DNA of 64,000 nt from Isoetes taiwanensis (Eukaryota > Streptophyta > Lycopodiopsida > Isoetales > Isoetaceae): assembly GCA_021234155.1 (NCBI GenBank), contig JAJEKV010000242.1, positions 310,001 to 374,000 on the forward strand, in the 5' to 3' direction. The first letter of the stretch is position 1. Every line of letters starts with the position of its first letter. Position numbers and translations under genes: made by a program. This document shows, piece by piece, positions 43,733 through 56,413 of this stretch. The notes below the pieces were generated by a model, which worked only from the letters and a program-made list of their open reading frames with translations, did not search any database and was not told where the DNA came from.

Positions 43733-46700
43733 GAGGAGTAACCAGCACCATCCAAAGGGTCCGGTCCTTTCGTGACCATTGTCATCTTGCAATAGAGGCA
43801 TGGGCATGTTCTGGATTTTGCAAAATTGTACTTTCCTGCCGCATCTCTAGCTTGATAGATGAATTCTCTCTTCAAGTCCAGCTGGAGAGCACACGAGCAA
43901 GTGCAATCACAGTCTTCTTCGAAGTGATGAAGGGAGCAACCTGTCAGAAATTCAGCTGCCCACTTTTGAATGTCTTCATATTTCTTATTTGGGAAGGAGA
44001 TCCGTCTACTCATAAGAAAGAATTTTCCTGCAAAAGAGATGAACTTATAAGTAGACTTTATGGATCCAAGACACATCATAATTAGTTTGAGAGAGTATGG
44101 CCTGAGGCCATATAATTTCATTGCAGAAAACTAGTTTATTTCTGCCTTTCCAGATTCTCCATAAAAGGATATAAAAGCTCCAATGTCTGGGAGTGTTAGG
44201 AAGAAAAAAATCAGCTTCAGGACTCTCGAGAGAGAGATTAAGCAGCAAGGCCTCTGAAGAGATCTCGATTGTCCATTGGGACCAGAAACAAGATATGAAA
44301 AGATGGTCTTCATTTTCTGCATAAGAGAGACATCTGGGACAGACATTAGTGTTAGAAAAGTTACAGCTGAAGCGCTTGCTGTTTGTGGCCAGACTTTTAT
44401 GCCATAGTTGCCAAATGAATGCCTTGATTTTTGGGTTAATCGGGGACTTCCAAAGATGAATGAGATTGGCTCTGCAGCGTTCCTGAGATATTCCCCATTT
44501 AAGGTGTATACTCATCTCTTGATCTTTCATAAGATATTTATAAGCCTCCTTTACTTTAAAAATGAATCTCCCTTTGTAATGCCAAGTGATATTGCTGTTG
44601 TTCCATTCAGCTTGAGAGATGTAATTTGAAATGGTTTTATAAAGAGATCTGCTGCTATCATCTTCATACCTGATACTGAAAGAATCAAAAGGAATAGGTC
44701 CGTTAGCATAAAACAGATCTGAGATTGTGATCAAACCTTTTTCTTGCCACAGTTTAGCTTAGTCTGGGAAGTTTCTAATGAGACAATGGGAGTTGTTATC
44801 TCCGAGAAGGTAAGGATTCCAGAAAATGTTTTGAGAAAGGGAAGTACCTTTCTCCCATGAATACATTCCCTTTACCTACTTCCAAGCCATTATCCATTTC
44901 CTTATCAGGGGAGGACAATTGTTGGGAACCTGAAAATCGAAAAAGGCTGCATCTGGGAGTAACATTTTGATGTTCCAACCGTATGGCTTACATTTGAGGA
45001 TGTAGTGCTTGATGAGGACGGAAACTGGGTGCTGGATCATGTCTGTAATAGCTCTGAAGAAATATTTTGCTGCAAGGGCTGTGGCATGCTTTTCAATATT
45101 GATAATTCCCAAACCTCCCATAGACTTGGGCTTGCAGCATTCTTCCATTGAGACAGGAGTCCATGCTGCCACAAGAGATGAGTCTTCCAAGGATACCCTG
45201 CAACTTTTTGTAAACATATTTTGGAGCAAGGATGAAGGAGGATTGATAAACATGGGTTGAGGCAATAACCGAGTTCGCGAGAATTGCCCGACCAGCTTTA
45301 GAAAGGAATTTGGAGTTGAGAGTATCAACTTTGTGGTAAAATTTCTCAATGATGCCATTCCATAAATCTGCTGCATTTGAACGAATAGCAAAAGGAATGC
45401 CAAGCAATTTAGAATGGGCATTTGGGGGGTTAAAACTGCAATCAAGGAGAGTGGCTGCCTGAGCTCCCAGATCCGAGTTATGGGAGGTAATTTTAGATTT
45501 GGCAGGATTAATCTTGCATCCAGAAAAGTTTCCAAAGTCATTTAGGATATCCTTAGTATGATTTATCGACTGAAGATCCATGGATAAAAGGATAAAAGTA
45601 TCATCTGCAAAATGCCCATTTAAGAATTGATCAGTCATATCATTTGTAGGGAGATATAAACCTGTTAATGTTCCCTCCTCTTTGGCTTTCTGCAGACTGC
45701 TGTGGAGGGCTTCCATGACAATAATAAAGAGGAAGGGGGCTAGGGGGCAACCCTGCTTGACTCCTCTTTTAATATTGAAGAAGGTGCTGCATTCCCCATT
45801 AATTATGACCGAGGAAGAGGAGTTGTTGAGAATTGCTGTAAAGAGGTTGATTGAGCTAGTGCTGAAACCAAGTTTCATGCATCAAATTTTTAGAAAATTC
45901 CAATTGACTGTATCGAATGCTTTAGTGATGTCAAGTTTCAGAAGAGCAATCTCTTGATTGGAATCTTTTGCCCATCTGAGGCCAAGAGCAGCAGTGGCAA
46001 CATTATCCAGAATATTCCTTCCTTTCAAATAAGCCGATTGGCTATGACTGATAATATTGTTTAAAATCTCCTTCAGCCTCTGAGTGATGGCACCTGAAAT
46101 AATCTTGTAGATGACATTAGTTAGAGAAATAGGTCTGTAATCCGAAAAGGAGATAGGTTCAGAAATTTTTGGGATCAGAGAGATAAAGCTGGTATTGATT
46201 CTATCATCCATCTTCTTTCTTAAAATAAATTCGTTTGCAACATTCAAAATGTATGGTCCCAAGATATCCCAGGTTGCTTTGAAAAATTCAGCTGGAAAGC
46301 CATCGGGTCTCGAAATTTACCATTCTTCATACTATTAACCACTTTGCTGAGTTCATCAATGGAAAAGAGGCTGGTTAAGGCTATGTTCTGATCTTGAGTA
46401 ACTCTTTCTTCCATTTTGATGAAATTTTCGCTTTCCTGCTGGTTAATTTCTGCACTGGTGCCCATGATGTTAGTAAAATGGTTGGTAGCAGCAATCTTCA
46501 GATTATCATCTCCATTAATTTTAACACCATTGACCAAGACCTCTTCAATCTTATTTCTTTTGACTCTGCCCTTGGCTTTGACAAAGAAATATTTGGAATG
46601 TGCCCTCTCATCTTCTTTTAGCTCGGTTATCTTGGATTTTGGTCTCCAACCTGCAGCTATCCTTAATTCCTCTGCTTCAATCTCAAGACTAATTCTGTTA

Positions 46701-47695
46701 TACTCATCTCTAGCAGCATTTAGAAGAAGACTTCTAAAATTAGTCAAGTGGGCTGTTTTAGCAATGTGAATCTCTTTCCCCCAGATTTTGAGCTTATTCT
46801 TTAAGAGCTTAGCAAGATTACACCACCAGGACATCCAACCATAGCTGCCATGAGGTTTAACAGTAGAATCAATCACCTCCCGAATAATATCCTTAAAATC
46901 TGAGTGATTAACTAGCTGGGAATTTAATTTGAAGTAAGAATTTCTCTTGGTTGCAGACTCACTATTTGTTCGAATGATAATAAGCTGGGGGAAGTGATCA
47001 GCCAGAGTATAACCTTTCAGATTAATAACTCTTTCACTTAAATTCCAGAGATTTTCGCTAAGGTAAAATGTGTCATGAAGGCAGCAAATCGGATTAATCC
47101 TACGATCAGTCCAGCTAAACTCATCAGGGGAAGTTCTAGCTAAAGTAAGATTGTTAAGAGAGATAGAGATCAGGTTAGACCACGAGTTAGACTCATCTGG
47201 TGAGAGAGGCCTGAAATTCCGATTTCTCATGAAACTGTGAGTGACCATATTGAAGTTCCCTCCCATTATGATATCATCAACCTCAATATTATTCAGGCTA
47301 TTTATGATCTTGTTCCAGATGACTGTTCTCTCGGCTTGACTATTATAAGCATAAATGTTGATAATGGCTAATATGAAGTTATCCATCTTAAAACAGAGAA
47401 TCTGCCATCTGCCTAAGTTGTCATTGACCATATACTGATCAGTGATGTTGAGATTCGTTTTCCAGCAAATGGCCACTCCACCAGAGCTGTTATTAGCGGG
47501 AAGGGCCCAAGTCTCCATGCCAGGAGGGAGGGTCCTGGCTATCCTAGAGCTGAAATCATCATCATGCAATTTATGTTCTTGCAAAAGAAGGAAATCAGGA
47601 GTCAGGGAGGAGAGGCAAACTTTAAGTCTATCCCTTTTACTGGAATCATTAATACCTTGAAGATTCCAGGTAATTATGTTAAGAGAGCTATTCAT
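43733..47695 (-). pseudogene. LINE ORF2: endonuclease-reverse transcriptase, inactivated
   Basis: The APE-type endonuclease is at 47695-46900: NIITWNLQGIND, LLLQEHKL, GGVAICWK, NIYAYNSQAER, IMGGNFNM. Here GGDFN is changed to GGNFN, which loses a catalytic Asp. After a frameshift near 46310, RT follows: FISLIPKISEP, DYRPISLTNVIYKIIS, SQSAYLKGRNILDN, LKLDITKAFDTVNW. A TGA lies at about 45881-45884. Next come INGECSTFFNIKRGVKQGCPLAPFL and FADDT at 45611-45600. A further frame break near 45180 precedes KSMGGLGIINIEKHA. The zinc-binding zf-RVT end is at 44600-44100: LWKSPINPKIKAFIWQLWH and CPRCLSYAENEDHLFISC. A cysteine-rich tail (CDCTCSC, CPCLYC) extends to 43.73 kb. Confidence 0.93.
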
Positions 47696-49833
47696 TATAA
47701 ATTGAGGGAGATTTATAAGGAGAGAGATGCTCCCTGGGACTTCTTCTGATCGGGGTCTTCACGGCTCCATCATTCTTGGATTGGTGTCTCTTTTTCCTCT
47801 TGCTGATGACTTGATTCCATTCTTGCTCGGAGGAGATCTTAGTAATGGTGACATTGCTCTGCTGCTTAAACCTGCTGGGGGTCAGAGAGATGGTTTGGTT
47901 TTGATCTTTCTCACCAATTCTCATGATTAAAACCTTTGGGTCCGAATCGAACTGCAGCTTAATGTTGAGAAGATTCATAATATTAGAAGGAATGGGTCTG
48001 CTAGGTCTGTGATTTAAAAGATCAGAAGGTTGCATAACAGAGCTGGAGTATTTTTGACTCAAACTGTTGAGATCCTCGATAAGGATAGCAGTTGGGCTGT
48101 TAAATGCCTTGTTGTTGCTGCTGCTGCTGTGATTAATCATCCTCTGATCGGAAAGGGTACAATGGTTCTTGGAAGACTTTTGTACCCATACATGTTTGAC
48201 TTCAGGTTGAACCATATTACTCTTCTTAGCTGTCTCTTCAATTTTCTCTGCTTTAGGGGCAGAGTAGGGGACATTGCTGAAATTGATCTGAATATGCAAG
48301 AGCTTAGAATGCGAGGTCCTGATGTTTCACCAAGGGAGTCCAATCAGAGGAAATGGATTTGGAGAGGCAGACAGAAGGGAAATTGGTTTGGGGGATACTG
48401 ATGTCTAAGACCTGGCCGAGATGATTGCCAATGGCTCGGAGGTGATTGGGCGTCCATAGGGAGGGGGGCAAGTTCGGGAATTTGGCCCAGGTAATAATAG
48501 AGATATTAGAATGGTCTCCTGGAATGAAATCAGGAAACCACTTCATAATGTATACCGAGTGTTTGCCAAAACTCCTAATTCTTTTTTTGAGCATGTTATT
48601 GGCATGATAATTGTCTTGGCAGATGACTTGAAAAGTTTTAGTATCCAGTTTCAGAATGGAGGCGATTTTGCAGTGGTGAATTTTAGTGATGTGGAACTTA
48701 ATTTCACTAGGAGCAGGACAGGAGTTGGGAAAATGGAAGATAAGACCCATGTCAAGGAAAATATTGGAGGCTGAGTGGTCCCTAATGGTGGAAAGATCTA
48801 AAATGTCAGGGGTATCAACCTTGGCTTGAACTTGATTTCCTGCATCCTTATTAGTACATGCATAGGAACCTATTTCTAAAATTTTTGGAACATAATTTTG
48901 AACAATATCAGAGTAAGAGATGTTACTTTTTATCTTGTCTGCCTTGCCCAGAATCGGAACCTCGACCTGCACTTTATTTTCTTTTTCCTTGTACTTGATC
49001 TCGTGGAGGTTGGCATTCTTGAGTTCAGTGCAATTCAGGCATGTACAATTGGCAGCTTCCTCAAGAATAAAGTAGCCGTTGCTATCAATGCATTTGCAGC
49101 CATTAGAACTTGAGAATGGCATCTCACTGATACCAAATTTTGCTTTGGTCCATTTATCAACAACATTTGGAAAAATTTCAGCCCATCTTTCAACCATTTT
49201 GAAAGAGACTCTGCTCCAACCCGGCCCGGAACAGAGTTTCTGATAACATTTATTGGCTCTCATCTTGAGCTCATCCATGGTTGTTCTAAAAACTCCATTC
49301 TTTAAGCTACAGCAGTTTTGGGAAGAATGGCCAGACTTGATCGTCATTTTGGAGGTAAGCAAAAGGTCGAGGTGCTGAATTTTGTCAAGAGTGTTAAGAG
49401 CATATCTTTTGTCGTCAGACCTGCCTTCTAAAAAATCAGACTCATTTTTATCCTGTTCCTCAAAAGCCTTGAAGATTTCACCGTCCTGCATCAGATCCAT
49501 GATAATCGCTGTTGCTTTTTGTTGAGTTTTTAGAAGATTGAAATGGGGATGGAGCTCTTTAATCTGCTTCCAATCACTATCCTGATCTTGCTCCAGTTTC
49601 GCTATGCACCTGATGTCTATTTCCCCAGGCTTGGAGGCCACAGCTTTAACTCGGGAAGATGAAGCTTCAAACTTTGCAGCCATGGTAGTGCTAACTCTGT
49701 TGGACCTTGGGAGAAGATCGCGCGCCGGATGACGGAGGCTTAAGGAGTTTTTGGAAAAGAGGGGTTTGGAAAAGATCCTTGAGAAAGACATATCGAAAAC
49801 AGAGGAGCAAAAAAAGGGAAACTGAGGGGTCAA
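47688..49833 (-). pseudogene. LINE ORF1 (DUF4283-like nucleic-acid-binding protein)
   Basis: The frame is open from 49833, or from the more likely internal ATG at 49683 (MAAKFEASSSRVKAV), to 48304. After a frame change it continues at 48299-47688. The middle has a cysteine cluster (CKCIDSNGYF...NCTCLNC). The C-terminal third has the plant LINE ORF1 fold with SIITWAKFPNLPPSLWTPNH and AIGNHLGQVLDISI, typical of DUF4283 proteins that bind element RNA. The tail is basic and serine-rich (KRKKRHQSK, RRSPREHLSPYKS) and overlaps the ORF2 start by a few bases. Confidence 0.85.
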
Positions 49834-50524
49834 ATCGAGGGATGAGAAGGAAAAGGGGGGATCTTGGCAGGGCCAGCAGGCCCTACCCAGGATCTATCAT
49901 GGGAAGGGATGGGTCAAATCAAGAAGAGGGGGAAGGAGCACGGAAAACAAGAAAAGGCAGTACACACAAAAGGAAAAAAGAAATCTAAGAAAAACAGAGA
50001 TCAGGACCAGGCTGACAGATACTAGTTTGCTATCGAGAACCTCCAAACTACAGTATCAATTTCTTCAATTGTTCTTGCAGTGTTCCAAATCAAAAAAAGA
50101 GGCCCAGTGATAGATAGGTTCCACTCCAAAATCGACAGGACAATTCATAAGAAAGAGATTTCTCTCAAATCTATTTCCTAAGAAGGGTTGAGAGTTATGC
50201 GTGGTGACTCTAATGGATCCAACTCTGTCAAAGCACAGGATGCAAAGATAGTAGAAGTTGAAGCTAATTCTACAGAACCCGACACGAGATCTAGTTTCTA
50301 TTGCTAGCCTAATTAGATTTTCTATAATCAGCACCAAGTCGTGATTATCCCAAGGAATTTGGGGGAAGCCCAACCCCTGGAGAACAGCCTCTAGTAAGGC
50401 CTCATCCATCGGGGGTGGGAGATCCCTTGCAAATTCTCGGGAAGGAGTCCATAGACGTCAGGCGCGAATTGTAGGCGCCCCCGTCCCCCACCAATGCTAG
50501 ATTCACTCCAAGACAACAGAACTT

Positions 50525-51821
50525 ACAAAGATGCTTTCTATATTGCCAGAAAAGCCCAATGTCCTCCATCATGATCCCTTTTACCCTGATGCTACCGATG
50601 GTCCTTATGAGCCTAATCATCCTATTCCAGTTTATGCTATGCTCAAAGATAAGAAAAAATCCAAGGATGAGGAGGCAGATTCTCAAATCTCAGAAGTCAA
50701 AGCAGATCTTTCCAAAGTAACTGAAGCATTAGTAGAGGTGACACCAAACAACTTATAGAACTCAAAAATTCTAGGGCAAGTAGAACTTTTCCAAAATGAA
50801 TTCATTGTAATAGGACCACTCATCCATCTGATATTTGCTTTTATAGAGTGTGTTCCAAATGTAACAAGAAAGGCCATTTTGGTACAGAGTGTCCAGTCTT
50901 GCATTTTGCAAAGAAGTTGGTCATACTGATTTTAAGTGTTCTGTTAAAGAGTATTTTGCTAGACAAGAAAAAGGAAAAAAACCCGAGCCAAGTTCACATG
51001 TGAGATTTGCTAAATCTACTAGCTCTATAAGGTTTGTGCAGGCTACAGCTCTTCCTAAAACTGAAGAAGTTATGATAGTATAAACTAGGAGCATGGATGA
51101 GGCTAACAAATATTTTGAGCCAAGTAGGCATGTCTTTGATTTTTCCATGGTATCACCTTCACCAAAATCCACTATAGAAGTATTACCCCAAGATATAGCT
51201 CCACCTGCTCATCACAAATAAAAGAGATCAGGAGCTCGATGAGGTGGATGCCTTACTCAAGATTTCTAAGGTAAGTGTGGATCTCTTCACTTTATTAAAA
51301 TTAGCATCTAGTTACAGAAAAAGGTTGTTGCAACAAACTGTTGTTAATGGAACTATGGCATACGTGAATTTTACTGATACTACTAACCTAGTGTTGGCTC
51401 AGAATGAGGAAGACCCTGGAGCTTTCATGTGTCTGGAAGGATATTCCTTCTCTAAAGTACTGCTCGATGGTGGATCTCCATTGAACATCATGCCTTATCA
51501 CGTCATGAAAAAGTGTATTTTGGAAGTAGATAAGAGATCCTTATGTTCTGTTAAAGTCTTTATCTAATGCAAAGATCACTCCTGTAAGAATAATAACTAA
51601 GATCCCTGTACACAGAAGGTATAATTGTAGCTGCTAATTTTATTGTGGTTGCTTTTGAAGTTATAAGAGATGATGCAGATATCTATGATCTTTTATTAGG
51701 AAGAAGGTGGATGTCTACTGTGGATGCTAGGCCAATTTGGTCCCAGGGGAGGTGTACTATCTCCAATGGTTCCCAAGTGGCAACAATTTTTAATCAGGAC
51801 AGTTCTTATAGCTCAGAAGGA
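50525..51821 (+). pseudogene. Ty3/gypsy gag end, zinc knuckle and protease
   Basis: The host gag frame resumes exactly after the second copy of the LINE target duplication (MLSILPEKPNVLHHDPFYP). It reaches a CCHC-type knuckle near 50845-50900 (CSKCNKKGHFGTEC) with a second Cys/His pair after it (GHTDFKC). The retropepsin region follows: FSKVLLDGGSPLNIMPYHVM at about 51455-51510, where the catalytic DTG/DSG is altered to DGG, and DLLLGRRWM near 51687. Frame changes and stops (50758, 51083, 51565) show that the element is dead. The frame is interrupted again at 51821 by a second LINE. Confidence 0.85.
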
Positions 51822-53286
51822 AGGAAGGAAGTATATTTTAACGTCCACGGAGGCCAACTGGCCTATGAGACGGTTATAGACATACAATATATCGGAAAGT
51901 ATCCAAACACAAAAGAAAACTACAGAAACCCTGTACAATGTGTCTCTACCACTGGGACGAAAAAACCCTCCATGTGGGAGGAAAAACCCTTGTAGTAGGC
52001 GTTCAGAGTCCCTATCTGGGCGCTCAAATTCCATGTGCTGTGAGGGACTCTCTGACGGTGGAGACTTGCAGAATGTAGGACGCGAGACGTGCAACCATTG
52101 GCGAAGCCCGGCCTGTTGAAGTGCTATCGGGGAGCATCCGAGATCGGCATGAGCTGCTTTCGGATGTGTGCATATCTTGGGACACTCTGTAGAGCATGGT
52201 GTTCATCTTCTACTATTCGCATGTGACAAGACCGGCATAATCTCTCATGCCGGGGATTCCCCGCCCTCCATCCGTACCCGTATTTGTCTCAATCGAGATG
52301 GTGGGACCACGTCCTTATTGCAGCTATTGCTCTCCATTTCTTGGTAGAGATGTGTGCCTTAAAATACTGGTGGGGGCCATGTTCAAGCGCCGGATTAACC
52401 TGCGTGTGGTAGTGCTCTGTTTTGGGCTTTGCAAGAGTTGGTGCATCTCACGAGAGAGGTCGCCAAAGCTCATTCAAATGCGGCTCTATTCGCGATATCC
52501 GACATATCCATAATCTCGTTGATAGTCTATGGACCATCTTGCGAACCATCCCCTACAATGCTCCCGCCACACTCTCTTATCGCGTTGTGGCCCTTGTGCC
52601 AATAACAAAGCCCGGGGAGGAAGACATTGTGCATCCATTCTGTCAACCTTATGGAATACGCCAAGGTGCGTGCATAGCGTATCGCTACAGGGGGCCAAAA
52701 GCCAGTCTCATACAGCAAAATCGGATAAGGCACCGTGTCCTTGACGCCTAGGCTGTATGTTAGGAAAGCCTTCTATACCCTCTCTAGCTTATCCCAAGTG
52801 CCCTTGCTAATCGCTGGCCCCCAGACCTCTACCCCATACAGCAATACTAGTTCAACGAGTGCTCGGAACAGGTGTGCTTTATGCGTCTAATCGTGAGATC
52901 TATTCTCAGAATGGCTATTGCGCATTGCATGAGGGCTTTCCATCCCGCTGACCCTTCTTTCTACGGTCATCCCATAGCATGTTAGCGAGAAATCGATTTC
53001 CATATACTTAAAGGTCCTCACAACTTCCATCCTTTGTCCTCTGTAATAGAAGTCTGGGATATCATGCTGCGCAGACAAGATTGGCAACAACTTGGTTTTC
53101 TGCTGGTTGACGATCATTCTTGCTATGTCACAGAATTGACTGAGAGCATCCAAATGTTCCTGCATACTCCTAGCTGTATGGGACAATAAGCCCAGATCGT
53201 CTGCATAGAGCAACTGTTTTACCGTATACGCCTCTGGCAACTGCAGGCCACCACCTCCATGTTCTTGCATCCAGGTCTCCAACTTG
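51822..53286 (-). mobile_element. 5'-truncated LINE inserted in the same Ty3/gypsy element
   Basis: A 9 bp target duplication, tcagaagga, flanks it (51813-51821 and 53287-53295). On the minus strand it starts inside RT: LETWMQEHGGGGLQLPEAYT, VKQLLYADDLGLLSH (YADD at 53207-53196), then NQQKTKLLPI, FKYMEIDF, VELVLLYGVEVWGP, YETGFWPPVAIRYARTLAY. It ends with a Cys/His knuckle (LCRSCHMRIVEDEHHAL near 52190) and a 3' UTR. The 3' end is a short CTTCC microsatellite rather than poly(A). The family is the same as, or close to, the scraps at 23.5 and 63.0 kb. Confidence 0.9.
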
Positions 53287-53295
53287 TCAGAAGGA

Positions 53296-53428
53296 GAGGT
53301 GCAATTCATCAAAGAATTGTTCACAAAAGAAACCCTAGGATCTTACAGTCTAGTGGCTGCTAAACCAAAAAGTTGTGAGCTAATTCCCTTCATTGTGGAA
53401 TATACACCATCCCATAAGTAAGGTAAAG
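53296..53428 (+). pseudogene. Ty3/gypsy polyprotein, third segment
   Basis: Directly after the second target duplication the host frame goes on (EVQFIKELFTKETLGSYSLV, CELIPFIVEYTPSHK) to TAA at 53419. This peptide is the spacer expected after the protease. RT is not present, so the element is truncated before about 53.55 kb. Confidence 0.6.
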
Positions 53429-53629
53429 AAGGTTTTTTGTGGTCTGATGGAAACCATCGTTCATTTAAATTGGATTTATGTCAGGATTTTGGACCATTTT
53501 GGCACTGCAACTTTTTCCCGGGTTAGTAAGTTTGCATCGAGAATGTGACTTTTTTTTTATAACGCACAACCTGATTGCATTAAAAATTAAAAATATTTCA
53601 CATATGTATGTCGAGTTACATATTTCCAA

Positions 53630-56060
53630 TTACTTCTCAGAAGTGACCCCTAGAAATATCATAGCTTTCTTCCTCACTTCCACAGGTATTGTAACCCTAG
53701 CAGTCTTGCCTGGGATGACCTTTGGGGTCCATGAAAACAAAATAGTATCTAACTCCACCCAATCATCCCCGTCAATAGGGTTTTTTCTTCCATCTCTTTG
53801 TCCAACAGTCTCTATACCTTTCTTCCTCTGCCACTGCATTTAACTGGTGCACTGGACACCACCACTCCACACGAACTTTGTTCACATTGCGGTCACCTAC
53901 TTCTTTGCAAACCTCTCGAGATGGTGTAACCCATCCACACAGGGTATATCTCTTTTGCGCTCGGTACTATAAGTGCAAATTGATGGCAAAAGCAAGTCAT
54001 CTTTGGGATCATAATCCTCCCAGCCTAAGATATTTAGGCCTTCCTTTCCTAGGACCAACATAGTGTTTTTTCAAATTTGGAGGAGCCATGGACTTCATGA
54101 ATACTACTAACCACATCATCAGCTTCCTCGGGTGTTATCAAGTCTCTCCACCTAGTCTTAGGTAGCCATCCATCTTTGAGTTCATCAGAGGATGTGTCTA
54201 TTTGTCCCAATAATCCATGTACCTGTGTCCAATAATCTATCAATGCAAGGTTGGTATCATCGGGGTTATTTTTCCAATACTTGATGTATTTAGAAATGTT
54301 AGTCCAATGTGCTTTTTGTAATGAATCCACCTTTGGAAAAGGCTTAAGAGCTTTTGGTTGACCCCTTTGGAATCTTAGGTTTACCATTTTCATCTTCGTG
54401 CCACATAGGTACTCCCTCATCTGGCCTCCATTTATCATCTAAAGGTCTCATCTTCCATTGCATGATTGGCTTATTTCCCATGACCCAGAAAGTGTACTGA
54501 AGAGGTCTAGATTGACCTTCCATATCAAGAGCATAACTTCGATAAAATTCTTCCAATCAGGCACCTCTTGTATGACAACCCTATAGGAGAAGGTGAAATG
54601 CATTCACTAATAACTTCCATTAGTCTAGGAAGATTGGTCACAGTTTGAGATTTCAACTGCGCACTATACTTCCCAAGCAATGCATCCACATCCTCATGAG
54701 TATGTCCAGGCATTAAGAACCCTAAATTCACTCTTTCAAAGACACCCACGGCTGTTAAATAAGATAGGAATGAGAACATATTATACCTATTTTTATTCTG
54801 TCCAGCACAATTGTCAAGTTGGAGGAGGAACCTTGGTGGTAGATCTCGAGGTTGGGGACATGAACTTGAGGCTCCAACATGTTCAGAAGCACCTGACTTC
54901 CTAAACCTTGCCTTCGTAAACTTCTCTAAATTATTAGGCTTTCTATCCAACAATGCACTGAAGAGTGGTTGGCTACCACCTCCAGGGTTGTGGAGGTCAC
55001 TAGAATAACCACTCTCATAGTTCCTCAAGCACCTCATCACACTTCCAATATGAAAATCAGGACCATCACTCCACAATTGCAAATTAAAATGGCCATAATA
55101 AATTGGCACCGAGCCATGCACTATTGCACCTGTCAGAGAGACTTGCAAAGGATAAGCTCTATTTATTTGCTTGGGTATGTAACTATACTGTGGCAAACAA
55201 GTCTTCGATTGATCCATCTTGTCATGTATAATACAAACATAGTTATTGGATTCCAAACATGATAATGTTCTCCACATCCAATAAGTGGATCTACATGATA
55301 GTTGGTCTGTCATGTGATCTTTCATTTGCTCCCTTATCTTAGCCCTTTGGCTTGGTTGCTTGGTCTTATCAAGAATCTCTTTCAACTTAGCACACAAGTT
55401 GCACTTTGCAAAGTTGTTCGAAGTGTCTATAGTGACATGCTTGAAGTGCTTGCTCCATAGTCTACTGAAGCTGGGTTGAGATATTGCAGGTACCTGTAGT
55501 TCTCGAAGCAAAGCATTCACTTCCTCCAATATGCTCTTCTGGTTACAATGGGATGACAATCTCTTCTCGACAACTATTTTTTACTGTTGATCTTTCCTAC
55601 TTTTATGTGGCATATTCTTAGCATTGAATTCAACATATTTTTCAAAAACCTCCCTAGCAGCCAGGATCCTAGAAGTTGGCCTCAACATGCCATTATTTCC
55701 ATGTAATGCAATTTTACTCCCCTTTGCATGACTTGCTTGCCAATTTTGTCAAGATGAAATTGGAATGCCATGAATATGTATCCATGCAACTTTACATATC
55801 CATGTCCCTAGCAGTGGGTATTTTTTTTTCTTTGGAAATTTTTCATCTTGAAGTGCAAGCTCATGAATGGAGTACGTGTAAGTCCTCCTCTCATCACAAG
55901 TATACTCTTGGAAGGTGGCTCTTGCTTCCACCAATTCATCAATTTCAAACTTCTGAACACAATTAGCCCAACAACATTCCATTCCCCTTACCTTAGTCAG
56001 AGCTTCACGTGAACAATCACTACTTGACTTGGACCTCTTGCTAGGATAATGTTTCACCAC
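53630..56060 (-). pseudogene. DUF7869-type transposon protein gene
   Basis: From 56060 downward: a basic start, CCWANCVQKFEIDEL, LGTWICKVAWIHIHGI. A frame break leads into a long open frame 55559-54525: SRLWSKHFKHVTI, FAKCNLCAKLKEIL, IIHDKMDQSKT, then LLQLDNCAGQNKNRYNMFSF, RVNLGFLMPGHTHEDVDALL. The D-NCAGQNKNR ... GHTHEDVD pair is the hallmark of DUF7869 and resembles two acidic motifs of an RNase H-fold nuclease. The C-terminal part (YTFWVMGNKPI; GWLPKTRWRDL; DDWVELDTILFSW) continues in other frames to 53630. Such genes are repetitive and transposon-borne in plants. No terminal repeats were found. At least three frame breaks. Confidence 0.8.
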
Positions 56061-56413
56061 TGAGTGTGCCCTCTTCTTTGAAAATGTGGTCCTGGCAGCT
56101 ATTGGAGGTGCATTAAGAAAATCAGTGTTCTGGCTCTGGTAAAAGGAATTCTCCTGGGTAACTTTTTTATTGACCTACCCAGTTTTTTGACCATCACAGC
56201 ACATATAAGCACCTTCACCAAATAATTTATGTCATCATCATTTGCATCACTAATATGCTCATTATATCCTTTATATAATAGAAAACACTCATGATTTTTT
56301 GAAGGGCAATGAAGGGCTATGGAAGGGCAATGAAGGGCAGTTTGAAGGGCAATTGTTTAAGACTGTGCAAAGACATGTGTCGCCCACATCCTTTTTTGAG
56401 TATGTGAATTAAA

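Larger units (their letters stand above)
43433..50507 (-). mobile_element. Near full-length L1-like LINE inserted in gag (7.07 kb)
   Basis: A non-LTR retrotransposon on the minus strand. A 17 bp target duplication, ccaagacaaYagaactt, lies at 43416-43432 and 50508-50524 (one mismatch). The short A tail (Ts at 43431-43437 on +) sits exactly at the 43433 end, as target-primed reverse transcription predicts. It carries ORF1 (49833-47688) and ORF2 (47695-43733), preceded by a roughly 0.7 kb 5' leader. Length and both ends indicate an almost complete copy, now inactivated by frameshifts and stops. Confidence 0.92.

Noticed and set aside
46394-46769. + strand ORFs within 46.4-46.8 kb
   Set aside because: Shadows of the LINE ORF2 frame on the other strand.
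49707-49988. Basic 93-codon + strand ORF
   Set aside because: Antisense shadow of the LINE ORF1 start; low-complexity.
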